Shown here in pieces: positions 15,391 through 22,913 of a DNA stretch of 37,986 nucleotides. Source of the DNA: Methanarcanum sp963640855 (GTDB taxonomy: Archaea > Thermoplasmatota > Thermoplasmata > Methanomassiliicoccales > Methanomethylophilaceae); NCBI GenBank assembly GCA_963640855.1, contig CAVIAJ010000014.1:1-37986 (forward strand). Direction: 5' to 3'. Below the pieces are notes generated by a model, which searched no databases, had not been told where the DNA came from, and worked only from the letters and a program-made list of their open reading frames with translations. The translations under genes and the position numbers were made by a program. Positions within the stretch are counted from its first letter, which is position 1. Each line of letters starts with the position of its first letter.

Positions 15391-16662
15391 ATGTTGGACA
15401 TTAACGTTATCAGACAGGATCCCGAGAGGATCAGGGCAATGCTGAAGAACAGGAACAAGGACGATGCCATTCTCGACAGACTCCTGACCGCAGATTCCGA
15501 GTGGAGAAAACTCACGGATGAGAACAACAGCCTCAGGAAACTGAGAAACGAAGTTTCAATGCAGATTTCCAAAATGCCCAAGGGTGCCGAGAAGGATGCA
15601 AAAATCACCGAGATGAGGGAAGTCGCCGATAAAATCAAAGCAAACGACGACAGAATGGCTCAGCTCGAGGAAGTCAGAACCGACTGCATCCTCAACATCC
15701 CCAACATTCCCCACGAGTCCGTTCCGATAGGAAAGGACGAACACGACAACGTCGTTGTCTACGAAGTCGGAGAGAAGAGGAAATTCACATTCAAACCCAA
15801 AGAACACTGGGAAATCGCAGAAGATTTGGACATCATCGAATTCGAGAGAGGTGTCAAAATCGCCGGAAGCGGATTCTACGTCATGAAAGGAGACGGTGCA
15901 AGGCTTGAGCGCGCACTCATCAACTACTTCCTTGACACACACATGAAACAGGGATACACCGAACTCGTCGTTCCCGGAATCATCAACAAGAACGCGGTTA
16001 TCGGAACAGGTCAGTACCCCAACCTCAAGGACGATATGTACTATCTCGAGAGGGATGACATGTTCCTCAACCCCACTGCGGAAGTACCTATCACAAACCT
16101 TCTTCAGGATGAAATCCTCGATAAAGAGCAGCTCCCTATCTACTACACCGCAAACCTCACGTCGTACAGGCGCGAAGTAGGCAAACACGCAGACACGAAA
16201 GGAATCATCCGTGTCCACGAGTTCAGAAAGACGGAAATGGTTAATTTCGTACTTCCTGAGAACTCCTACGCAAGACTGGAGGAACTCAGAAAGAATGCGG
16301 AAGATCTTATCGTCGGTCTCGGACTTCCCTACAGAGTACTGCTTCTCTGTACCGGAGACATGAGTTTCTCATGCTCCAAGTGTTACGATCTCGAACTCTA
16401 CGCTCCCGGAAAGGATGCATGGCTGGAGTGTTCTTCATGCTCCAACTTCACCGACTTCCAGGCACGCAGGGCAAGAATCAAGTACCGTCCCGAACCCCAC
16501 CTTAAGAGCGAATTCGTTCACACTCTCAACGGTTCCGGTCTCGCACTCCCTAGGACAATCGTCGCAATCCTCGAAAACTATCAGAACGAGGGCGGCAGTG
16601 TCACTATTCCCGAAGTGCTCAGACCCTACATGGGCGGACAGGAAGTCATCAGAAAGAAATAA
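15391..16662 (+). CDS. serS: Seryl-tRNA synthetase (common, bacterial/eukaryote-like class II type)
   Basis: This 423-residue cytosolic enzyme charges tRNA-Ser, and would also charge tRNA-Sec if one existed. The N-terminal coiled-coil arm (about residues 25-100) reaches the tRNA variable arm. Motif 2 is in SYRREVGKHADTKGIIR and motif 3 is NGSGLALPRTIVAILENYQ. This is the common SerRS and not the rare zinc-dependent form of Methanosarcina and Methanocaldococcus. It is third in an operon with rnp4 and yhbY. Its stop abuts the stop of the convergent HD gene with no gap. Confidence 0.97.
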   Translation: MLDINVIRQDPERIRAMLKNRNKDDAILDRLLTADSEWRKLTDENNSLRKLRNEVSMQISKMPKGAEKDAKITEMREVADKIKANDDRMAQLEEVRTDCILNIPNIPHESVPIGKDEHDNVVVYEVGEKRKFTFKPKEHWEIAEDLDIIEFERGVKIAGSGFYVMKGDGARLERALINYFLDTHMKQGYTELVVPGIINKNAVIGTGQYPNLKDDMYYLERDDMFLNPTAEVPITNLLQDEILDKEQLPIYYTANLTSYRREVGKHADTKGIIRVHEFRKTEMVNFVLPENSYARLEELRKNAEDLIVGLGLPYRVLLLCTGDMSFSCSKCYDLELYAPGKDAWLECSSCSNFTDFQARRARIKYRPEPHLKSEFVHTLNGSGLALPRTIVAILENYQNEGGSVTIPEVLRPYMGGQEVIRKK

Positions 16663-17793
16663 TCAGATACGCATCGCGTCGAATCTTTCTATGAGAGATT
16701 CGGCGCCGATGCAATCTCCTTCTTTTAACAGCCTTTCGCGGAGAGAATCTTCTCCTTCTCTCATTTTAGACGAATGCACACCGTAACGTCTCGATACGTT
16801 CACTTCGAGATAAGCGGAAAGCAAATCACACATTTTCAATTCTCTTCCCGAAACTTTACCGAATTCCGAATCGTTTTTCACTGCGAACGGATCGTAAACA
16901 AAGAATCTCAGTTCGTCTCTCCATCCCTCCGGGATCAGAGGCATAACTTTGGATTCTATGAGTTCGTGTTCGTATTCGTCAAGAAGATTGGCAAGACCTT
17001 CTACGTTTACCTTTACGGGAGAAATAACATCTTTCGTCAGTACTTCGGGAAGATCGTGGAATAACCCCGTGTAATAATCGTTGTATGATTGGGTATCGTC
17101 TGCATTGACTTCCAAATCATGCAGATACATCATAGTCGCCACCATAAGAGAATGGCCCAAAACAGTGGTCGCAGGTATCCTGGGAATACGTGTCCACCTC
17201 TGCTGGAATCTTAACTGTCCTATTAAGTCCACAAACGTCATCGACTGCGAACCCACCATCATTTTCACGCCTGCAAGGTCGGAGAACGTACTCAGTTCCA
17301 TGGAAATCGATGCTTTGGTCTGATCTATCGCAAAAGAATGTCTGTTCATATCATAGATAAGATTGAATTCCCAGTTTGTAGCGAGATAATGCGCAGCGGC
17401 GACTATTCTGTCTTCAATCTCCGATTGATCGCTGCGGATGTTATCTTCGAACCTTTTCAGAAAATCCTTATCCAAATCGGGCATCGTGCGGGAAATTTCG
17501 GACATGACATAATCGTTGACTTCGTCGAATCTCTCGCTTTCCATCCTGTGAAGCAACTGAGGTTTGAGATCCGTCAGTACTGTCCTTTTCATGAAAGAGA
17601 AGAGACATCCCTCAATGATCTTTCTCCAATTGAGTTTGGATCCTCCCTCTTCCTCATACTTGCCGAGGACCCACGCGATGGCCGCTTTGTGAGCCTGCTT
17701 GTCTATTTCCGTCAGATCGATAGGACGGAGATGGTCGTTCCACCTGTGCATATTCGCCGCGTCGAATAACGCGTAGATCAGATCCATATTCAT
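16663..17793 (-). CDS. HD-domain phosphohydrolase, YfbR/HDDC2-like core in a longer protein
   Basis: This is a 376-residue cytosolic protein. The metal-binding HD core is near residues 205-260: the His of TVLGHSLMVATMM, the HD pair in GLFHDLPEVLTKDVISPVK, and later Asp residues. The HDLPEVLTKDVISPVK segment closely follows the 5'-deoxynucleotidase signature, so nucleotide dephosphorylation is a reasonable inference. The first 200 residues and last 80 are extra compared with the roughly 200-residue YfbR, so another activity is possible. The start is MNMDL at 17793; MDL at 17787 is equally plausible. A TATA-like box and two palindromes lie upstream. Confidence 0.8.
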   Translation of the reverse strand: MNMDLIYALFDAANMHRWNDHLRPIDLTEIDKQAHKAAIAWVLGKYEEEGGSKLNWRKIIEGCLFSFMKRTVLTDLKPQLLHRMESERFDEVNDYVMSEISRTMPDLDKDFLKRFEDNIRSDQSEIEDRIVAAAHYLATNWEFNLIYDMNRHSFAIDQTKASISMELSTFSDLAGVKMMVGSQSMTFVDLIGQLRFQQRWTRIPRIPATTVLGHSLMVATMMYLHDLEVNADDTQSYNDYYTGLFHDLPEVLTKDVISPVKVNVEGLANLLDEYEHELIESKVMPLIPEGWRDELRFFVYDPFAVKNDSEFGKVSGRELKMCDLLSAYLEVNVSRRYGVHSSKMREGEDSLRERLLKEGDCIGAESLIERFDAMRI

Positions 17794-17819
17794 TATGTCA
17801 GACAATAAGGTCACCCTCA

Positions 17820-17839
17820 GCACCCCTGAAAAGGGGTGC
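17820..17839. repeat. Perfect palindrome between TATA box and start of the HD gene
   Basis: GCACCCC (17820-17826) and GGGGTGC (17833-17839), separated by TGAAAA. It falls between the TATA-like element at 17842-17849 and the predicted transcription start near 17818, an ideal place for a repressor. No T tract follows in either direction, which argues against a simple terminator. Confidence 0.5.
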
Positions 17840-17841
17840 GG

Positions 17842-17849
17842 TAATAAAC
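17842..17849 (-). promoter_or_regulatory. Putative TATA box of the HD gene
   Basis: GTTTATTA on the minus strand, about 50 bases before the ATG at 17793, predicting a leader of about 25 bases. Confidence 0.45.
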
Positions 17850-17865
17850 GGTTTGTTGAAAACGG

Positions 17866-17881
17866 ATCACAAAAATGTGAT
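17866..17881. repeat. Palindrome over the stop codon of the 95-residue orphan gene
   Basis: ATCACA (17866-17871) and TGTGAT (17876-17881) around AAAA on the plus strand, TTTT on the minus strand. It overlaps the TGA stop. It could end the upstream transcript or be a second operator for the HD gene. Confidence 0.4.
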
Positions 17882-18154
17882 TGCACCGATAATCTGCCCT
17901 ATCTCGATGAGCTTTTCGTCTTCGGATGCTTCCGATACTTCGCATGCCCTGAGCTGAGCGATGAAAGTCATTTCTTCCTTCTCGGTGAATTTACCTGCTT
18001 TAACCTGTGCTTCAAGCTTGTTAACGGCATATCTCAGTGCATCGCCTACTCTGCCTTCTCCCTTGAACTGAGCGGCAGGTTTGATGCCGTTGGTATTCGC
18101 TGAGGGTTTCTTACCCTTTCCGAACAGCGATTTGATTTTGTCGAATACTCCCAC
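17867..18154 (-). CDS. Unrecognised 95-residue soluble protein
   Basis: I do not recognise a family. The start is taken as GTG at 18154 because an AAGGAGG site (18161-18167) sits at the ideal 7-base spacing; the ATG two codons earlier touches that site directly and is unlikely to be used. The protein reads GVFDKIKSLFGKGKK, then a flexible Lys/Asn/Pro linker (about residues 16-32), then a predicted helical domain (GDALRYAVNKLEAQVKAGKF and on). The amphipathic basic N-terminus could bind membrane or RNA. It lies upstream of and in the same direction as the HD gene but is separated from it by two palindromes. Confidence 0.7.
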   Translation of the reverse strand: MGVFDKIKSLFGKGKKPSANTNGIKPAAQFKGEGRVGDALRYAVNKLEAQVKAGKFTEKEEMTFIAQLRACEVSEASEDEKLIEIGQIIGAITFL

Positions 18155-18434
18155 TTGCATTCCTCCTTTTGGCTGTGAACTCCCTCATTTCATCGAAACC
18201 GATTACCCATACGGCTTCCGGAAGCAGCACATCTCTTCATCCCTGCGAACCAAACACATACGCGGGAAGGACGCCCGGATTACTGCGGCTGTTTCGCGGA
18301 TATATCCTGCATATGCGTTTAACAACATTATAAAGATTATCTAAAATTCATCTGTCTGGGTATAGTGAAGAACGGTATAGAAAGCAACGTAGTGTACAGT
18401 ACCTCGAAACGGCATTTTTCGGAAAATTATATCC

Positions 18435-18460
18435 GAATAACCGAATATTTTCGGTAATTC
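18435..18460. repeat. Imperfect inverted repeat in the noncoding stretch
   Basis: GAATAACCGAA (18435-18445) and TTCGGTAATTC (18450-18460) pair with one mismatch around TATT. Could be an operator or an RNA hairpin. Confidence 0.35.
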
Positions 18461-18700
18461 CGTTGCAGTTTCTGAAATTTTCATTTAAAAACGATTTTGC
18501 AGCAACCGATAAAACCGTAACACATCCGATACTGATCGTAACTCAGTTTGACACACAGCGGCAAAGCGGTATTTTCTTCCGCGGACGGATGAAATAAATC
18601 GGAGAAAGAGCGAAGCGGATTCTTTCACTCAGACAGAGACAGCCGAAAGTGTTTTTATTCCATACGGCCGAAACCTACGATGTCGGAAATTAGTTCCTTC

Positions 18701-18710
18701 TATATATTAA
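18701..18710 (+). promoter_or_regulatory. TATA box of the aminotransferase operon
   Basis: TATATATTAA, centred about 25 bases before the ATG at 18729 with no ribosome site, predicting a leaderless mRNA. Confidence 0.65.
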
Positions 18711-18728
18711 AAATAATATTAGGGCATC

Positions 18729-19859
18729 ATGAAAATCTCCCAGAGGCTTAATTCAATCCCTATGTCCGGGATAAGAAAGATGTTCGATTTGGCAACTCCC
18801 GACAGCATCAATCTGGGCTTGGGAGAACCCGATCTCAATCCTCCTGCGGAAGCAATCGAAGGAATGTGCGATGCGGCACGTAAAGGTCTGAACAAATACG
18901 GTCCCACTGCGGGAATTATGCCCCTCAGAGATGCAATCGCAAAGCACTACTCAAGATACGCCCCCCTCGAAGGAAAGAACGTTATGGTTACACCCAGCGG
19001 ATCTTCTGCATTGCTGGAAATTACCCAATCGATGATCGATCCCGGGGACGAAGTACTCGTACCGAGTCCCGGATTCGTTATTTACGGCCCTCACGCGGAA
19101 CTCGCAGGCGGAAAATCCGTTTATTACAAACTGACAGACGGAGATTTCCAACCCGACATCGATGACATTCAGTCGAAAATCACAGACAAAACGACAATGA
19201 TGGTCATCAACAACCCCTGTAACCCTACGGGAGGTACACTCAGTAAAGACTCGTTCAAAGCACTCTGCGACATATCCGAAGATAAGGACATAACAATCCT
19301 CTCCGACGAAGTCTACGATTCTTTTGTTTACGAAAGGGAACATGTTTCATTCCTTTCCAGGCTTGACAGAGCCGTTGTCTGCGGAGGATTCTCCAAAATG
19401 ATGGCGGTAACAGGATGGAGGCTCGGATTCCTTATGGCAAACGATGAGATCATGGACGATCTCATCAAAATGCAGTATCACGTCTGCGCAAGCCCCAACA
19501 TGCCTGCGATGTACGGTGTTCTCAACGCACTGCCGAACATCGACGGTTATCTCAAAAACGCAAGAGAGACATTCAGAAAGAGAAGGGATCTCATCGTAAA
19601 GAGAATCAACGAAATCGACGGAATGGAGATTATTCCTCCGAAAGGGGCGTTCTACGCATTCCCGTCATTCGATTACAGGATCAGTTCTCAGGATTTCGCA
19701 ATGGAACTCATAAAGAACGGACTTATCTGTACGCCCGGTTCCGCATTCGGACCGTTCGGTGAAAGTCACCTCAGGTTCTCGTACGCAGCGGACGAGACCA
19801 AGATCGAGAAAGGCATGGACATCCTTGCCTCAGTCGCTGCAAAGGTATCAAAATCATAA
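18729..19859 (+). CDS. Class I/II PLP-dependent aminotransferase (aspartate-aminotransferase-like)
   Basis: This 376-residue fold-type I aminotransferase moves amino groups between amino acids and 2-oxo acids. Visible markers are GLGEPDLNPP, KYGPTAG, NNPCNPTGG (PLP contact Asn), SDEVYDSFVY, and the PLP lysine K223 in GFSKMMAVTGWRLGF; the C-terminal Arg that binds the substrate carboxylate is in HLRFSYA. The substrate cannot be chosen between aspartate, aromatic or alanine types. It is first in an operon with an orphan protein and mevalonate kinase and begins at a leaderless promoter. Confidence 0.93.
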   Translation: MKISQRLNSIPMSGIRKMFDLATPDSINLGLGEPDLNPPAEAIEGMCDAARKGLNKYGPTAGIMPLRDAIAKHYSRYAPLEGKNVMVTPSGSSALLEITQSMIDPGDEVLVPSPGFVIYGPHAELAGGKSVYYKLTDGDFQPDIDDIQSKITDKTTMMVINNPCNPTGGTLSKDSFKALCDISEDKDITILSDEVYDSFVYEREHVSFLSRLDRAVVCGGFSKMMAVTGWRLGFLMANDEIMDDLIKMQYHVCASPNMPAMYGVLNALPNIDGYLKNARETFRKRRDLIVKRINEIDGMEIIPPKGAFYAFPSFDYRISSQDFAMELIKNGLICTPGSAFGPFGESHLRFSYAADETKIEKGMDILASVAAKVSKS

Positions 19860-19871
19860 ATAGGTGTAAAA

Positions 19872-20459
19872 ATGGCAGCAAATAAGAAAACACCTGCAAA
19901 ATCAGACGAGGGACAGAGCATCGATGAGATGTTCGGTACCGTCGAACCCAAAATCAAAGTGGACCCGAACACAGGTCTTATCGAACAGGTGTTCGAGGAC
20001 GAAGAAGTAAACAAAGAGAAACAGCTCTGGGAAAAGAACCCCCGCAGGAGTCAGGCTCTGGCGGATCTGTGGTATGATGAGCTTCAGAAAGCAGTGAACG
20101 AAGGAACCGAAGACGAAGAGGGGAGGAAACACCTCGCATTCCTGATGAGTGTGAACAGTGTCCTCGACCTGATTATGGAATGTGTTCCCGACGAACTTGC
20201 ACTTGAACTGTCATACGCATTGGACCACACCGTTGCACTCGCTCTCGTCAACAAGAAGTACGACTGCGATTTACTCGAAGAAGAGAAAAAAGCAGTCTCT
20301 ATCGTCAAGAGAGAAGACTACGACACAGACGACGACTTCGCAAGAGCCGTGGAAGCCATCGACGATCACTGGTGGACCATCAGTCAGCCTCAGCTCGACA
20401 TGAGAAACGCAAACGATGCCATCCTGGAAATGCTTGCCAAATACAAGCTCAACGAATGA
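19872..20459 (+). CDS. Unrecognised acidic helical 195-residue protein
   Basis: No family recognised. It is a soluble, strongly acidic protein: a Lys-rich start (AANKKTPAKSDEG), a disordered acidic segment (about 12-55) and a predicted all-helical core (LADLWYDELQKAVNEG, LAFLMSVNSVLDLIMECVP). The C-terminal half is rich in Asp/Glu (REDYDTDDDFARAVEAIDDH) with a conspicuous WW pair. An AGGTG ribosome site (19862-19866) precedes the ATG. It lies 12 bases after the aminotransferase and one base before mevalonate kinase, so it is co-transcribed, but no function can be inferred. Confidence 0.85.
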   Translation: MAANKKTPAKSDEGQSIDEMFGTVEPKIKVDPNTGLIEQVFEDEEVNKEKQLWEKNPRRSQALADLWYDELQKAVNEGTEDEEGRKHLAFLMSVNSVLDLIMECVPDELALELSYALDHTVALALVNKKYDCDLLEEEKKAVSIVKREDYDTDDDFARAVEAIDDHWWTISQPQLDMRNANDAILEMLAKYKLNE

Positions 20460-20460
20460 T

Positions 20461-21396
20461 ATGACAGACACAGTTTCGACAGCGGTCTCCCCGGGGAAGT
20501 TTATCCTCCTCGGAGAGCACGCGGTGGTATACGGAAAACCCGCAGTCGCATTGGCCGTGGACATGAGTTTCACATGCAGCGTATCGCACGGCGACTGCAA
20601 TGCACTGAACGGTGTGCCTCTTGATTCCGAGAAACATCCGCACATTCAGTATATCCTGTCGAAACTGAAAGCCGAAAACATCAACATCAGAACATGGAGC
20701 GACATCCCTTCGGGATCGGGATTGGGTTCATCCGCAGCACTGTCTACATCATTGGATGCGGCTGTGAGAAATCTTCTGAAGGAAGACATGAATCCCATGA
20801 GAATCGCAGCCGATTCTTTCGAAGCGGAATATTTTGCTCAGGGAAGGGCTTCGCCTTTGGACACTTCTACCTGTACATTCGGAAAAGGTGTTGCGATCAA
20901 TGTAGATGACAGTGAATCACACCTATGGGATGCGGAAAGGAACGGAAGCAAATGGTCCGTCTCCAGGATCGCGGTTCCGGAGATGACTTTTGTCATCGGA
21001 TACACAGGGGTGAAGGCATCCACTGGAGCATTGGTCGAAAAGGTAAGAAAATACAAAGAACACAACAGATTCGCTTCCGATATCATCGATGAAATTGAAG
21101 ATGTCACACACCGCGGAATCACGGATATGCGTAAAAACGACGTCGAATCCCTGGGAAAGATGATGACTTCAAATCACAAATTACTTTCGATTTTGGGAGT
21201 TTCATGCAACGAACTCAACAAACTTGTCAATGCCGCAGAGAGACATTCGTACGGTGCAAAACTCACCGGCTCCGGAGGAGGAGGATGTATGATAGCTCTT
21301 ACAGACAATCCCGAAATGGTATGCGAAGACATCAGACTTCACGGCGGCATACCGTATACCGTAAAAACAGGCGTATGCGGCGTCAGAATAGTGTAA
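20461..21396 (+). CDS. mvk: Mevalonate kinase
   Basis: This 311-residue GHMP-family kinase phosphorylates mevalonate in the archaeal mevalonate pathway to isoprenoids and membrane lipids. Motif 1 is SPGKFILLGEHAVVYGKPA, motif 2 (ATP loop) is PSGSGLGSSAA, and motif 3 is KLTGSGGGGCMIAL. The start ATG 20461 lies one base after the preceding stop; the longer frame overlapping that gene is rejected because the conserved kinase begins directly after. It ends before an inverted repeat shared with the convergent geranylgeranyl reductase, which uses the pathway's end product. Confidence 0.95.
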   Translation: MTDTVSTAVSPGKFILLGEHAVVYGKPAVALAVDMSFTCSVSHGDCNALNGVPLDSEKHPHIQYILSKLKAENINIRTWSDIPSGSGLGSSAALSTSLDAAVRNLLKEDMNPMRIAADSFEAEYFAQGRASPLDTSTCTFGKGVAINVDDSESHLWDAERNGSKWSVSRIAVPEMTFVIGYTGVKASTGALVEKVRKYKEHNRFASDIIDEIEDVTHRGITDMRKNDVESLGKMMTSNHKLLSILGVSCNELNKLVNAAERHSYGAKLTGSGGGGCMIALTDNPEMVCEDIRLHGGIPYTVKTGVCGVRIV

Positions 21397-21481
21397 TTTA
21401 TTCTTCCGAATTCTGTTTCCGCAGATTATCGGCAGTAATAATACAAACATTTTACCGATGCGGTGTCTGTCAAATATTAAC

Positions 21482-21524
21482 GAATATACATCCGCCCGTC
21501 CGTAAGAACAGCGGATGTATATTC
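21482..21524. terminator. Bidirectional hairpin between mvk and ggr
   Basis: Perfect 14-base arms GAATATACATCCGC (21482-21495) and GCGGATGTATATTC (21511-21524) with a 15-base loop, placed between two convergent genes. Likely a two-way terminator, although T tracts are short. Confidence 0.7.
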
Positions 21525-21536
21525 CGAAATGTTTTC

Positions 21537-22733
21537 TCAGATAAGATCCTCAAAGCCTTCTACGACTTTGGGGTACTTCTCTTTGACAATCTTGAGAAGG
21601 TTGTATACGTTGACCTCTCCGATATCGGAATCCTTGATCAGCTGAATCAATTCATCGAGAGTCTTATCGTCGAGTGTTGCGAACCTCTCCTTGGCCATCC
21701 AGTTCCTGTAGAGTTTGTCCTCCATCCTGTCACGCCATTTCTTCTCGTAAGCCATGAGGGCTTTCTTGGAGAAGTCTCCCTTCTTAAGGCAGTCAGCGGC
21801 AACTTCTCCGGCGTATTTACCGGATCTGCATGCGTGGGCAATACCTCCGCCTGTAATCGGGTCGATAATCCTTGCGGCATCTCCGACAAGCATAAGGTTG
21901 TCTGCAACAGTCTCGTCCAAACCGGGGATAGTGGAAACCATTCCTCCGACAATCTCAATAATCTGTCCGTTCTTGAATCTCGGGTCGGTGTTGATGAATT
22001 TGTCAAGGTAATATTTCGGATCTGCACCGATTTTACACTTGCTTGCCATGACACCGATACCGACGTTTGCTTCCGTCTTACTCTTGGGGAAGATCCAAAT
22101 GTATCCTCCGGGAGCTGCGGAACCGATAACGAATTCGCAGAAGTTGGGTTCGAACTCGATGTTTGTCATCCTGTACTGAATACAGGTGTCGATGTCGTTG
22201 AGCTTAAGCGAAGTGTCGATACCTGCCCACCTTCCGACCTGTGATTCGTATCCGTCGGCTGCGATGATGCATTTTGCATAAATCTCGATTTCATCGCCCA
22301 TCGATCTCGCTTTGATTCCGATGAGTTTTCCGTCTTTATCCTTAATGACTCCGGTACATCCGGTGCGCATGAGAATCTTCGCACCCGCTGCGGCTGCGCC
22401 TTCTGCGAGACGCTTGTCGAAGAGGTGTCTCTCAAGCACATAACCTACTTCCGCACCTGCCTTGCTCTCATCGAGCTGGAAAACGGTTCCGTTGGGGGAT
22501 CTGATAATCGCTCCGGCCATATCCGCACGTGCCCATGCGGGGTCTGCCTCAATTCCCAATTCGGCGAGCCATTTCTTAGAAACACCTTCCGCACACCTGA
22601 GGGGTGCACCGATTTCTGCCTTCTTTTCGATAAGAATGGTCTTAGCACCGCCCTCTGCGGCGTATTTAGCAGCCATGCTTCCGCCGGGACCTGCGCCCAC
22701 GACGACGACATCGCATTCGTATTTCGCAGCCAT
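21537..22733 (-). CDS. Geranylgeranyl reductase (archaeol/GDGT lipid saturation)
   Basis: This 398-residue flavoenzyme saturates the isoprenoid chains of archaeal membrane lipids. The N-terminal FAD Rossmann motif VVVVGAGPGGS is at residues 9-19, AEIGAPLRCAEGVS follows (with the Cys typical of GGR), and a second FAD site is in LVGDAARIIDPITGGGI. The start ATG 22733 overlaps the ferredoxin stop (TGATG) and has GGAGG at 7-base spacing. The upstream ferredoxin is the likely electron donor; in Methanosarcina acetivorans the neighbouring ferredoxin was shown to support GGR. It is the last gene of tes-fdx-ggr. Confidence 0.94.
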   Translation of the reverse strand: MAAKYECDVVVVGAGPGGSMAAKYAAEGGAKTILIEKKAEIGAPLRCAEGVSKKWLAELGIEADPAWARADMAGAIIRSPNGTVFQLDESKAGAEVGYVLERHLFDKRLAEGAAAAGAKILMRTGCTGVIKDKDGKLIGIKARSMGDEIEIYAKCIIAADGYESQVGRWAGIDTSLKLNDIDTCIQYRMTNIEFEPNFCEFVIGSAAPGGYIWIFPKSKTEANVGIGVMASKCKIGADPKYYLDKFINTDPRFKNGQIIEIVGGMVSTIPGLDETVADNLMLVGDAARIIDPITGGGIAHACRSGKYAGEVAADCLKKGDFSKKALMAYEKKWRDRMEDKLYRNWMAKERFATLDDKTLDELIQLIKDSDIGEVNVYNLLKIVKEKYPKVVEGFEDLI

Positions 22734-22903
22734 CATGCCGCCTCCTTGGATAATGCGCCTACGGGGCAGATTTTGATGCATCTGCCGCATCCGTTGCAGT
22801 CATCGTTGAATTCAAGGATGTAATCGTTCAGATAGATGGCGTTCTTAGGGCATGAACCCGCACAACCGCCGCAGTGGAGGCATTTGTTGTAATCGACTTT
22901 CAT
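22733..22903 (-). CDS. 2[4Fe-4S] ferredoxin, electron donor for GGR
   Basis: This 56-residue protein, easily missed because of its size, reads MKVDYNKCLHCGGCAGSCPK and then a second cluster motif CNGCGRCIKICPVGAL. Both are CxxCxxCxxxCP, so it holds two [4Fe-4S] clusters. The ribosome site AAGGTGAG overlaps the stop of the radical-SAM gene upstream, and its own stop overlaps the GGR start. The arrangement tes-fdx-ggr matches the order known in Methanosarcina, and the protein probably reduces both neighbours. Confidence 0.95.
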   Translation of the reverse strand: MKVDYNKCLHCGGCAGSCPKNAIYLNDYILEFNDDCNGCGRCIKICPVGALSKEAA

Positions 22904-22913
22904 TTGTCTCACC

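Larger units (their letters stand above)
18155..18728. other. Long noncoding stretch upstream of the aminotransferase
   Basis: About 570 bases without a credible gene. The left part (18168-18340) can serve as the leader and promoter of the 95-residue orphan: TATA-like elements on the minus strand are at 18297-18305 and 18328-18336, implying a leader over 100 bases long. The right part (18345-18728) is A/T-rich and contains an 11-base inverted repeat with one mismatch at 18435-18460, and the aminotransferase TATA box at 18701-18710. I see no tRNA, no clear C/D-box RNA and no origin-type repeat family. Confidence 0.5.

Noticed and set aside
18081..18344. 87-codon plus-strand frame over the 95-residue orphan and its leader
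   Set aside because: Antisense to a gene with an excellent ribosome site; Pro/Ser-rich, no start signal.
18345..18700. Replication origin in the A/T-rich gap
   Set aside because: No orc1/cdc6 gene nearby and no family of repeated origin-recognition-like boxes; only one inverted repeat.
21204..22244. 346-codon plus-strand frame across the mvk 3' end and antisense to ggr
   Set aside because: It spans the terminator and the antisense of a clear flavoenzyme; the composition is not protein-like and there is no promoter or ribosome site.
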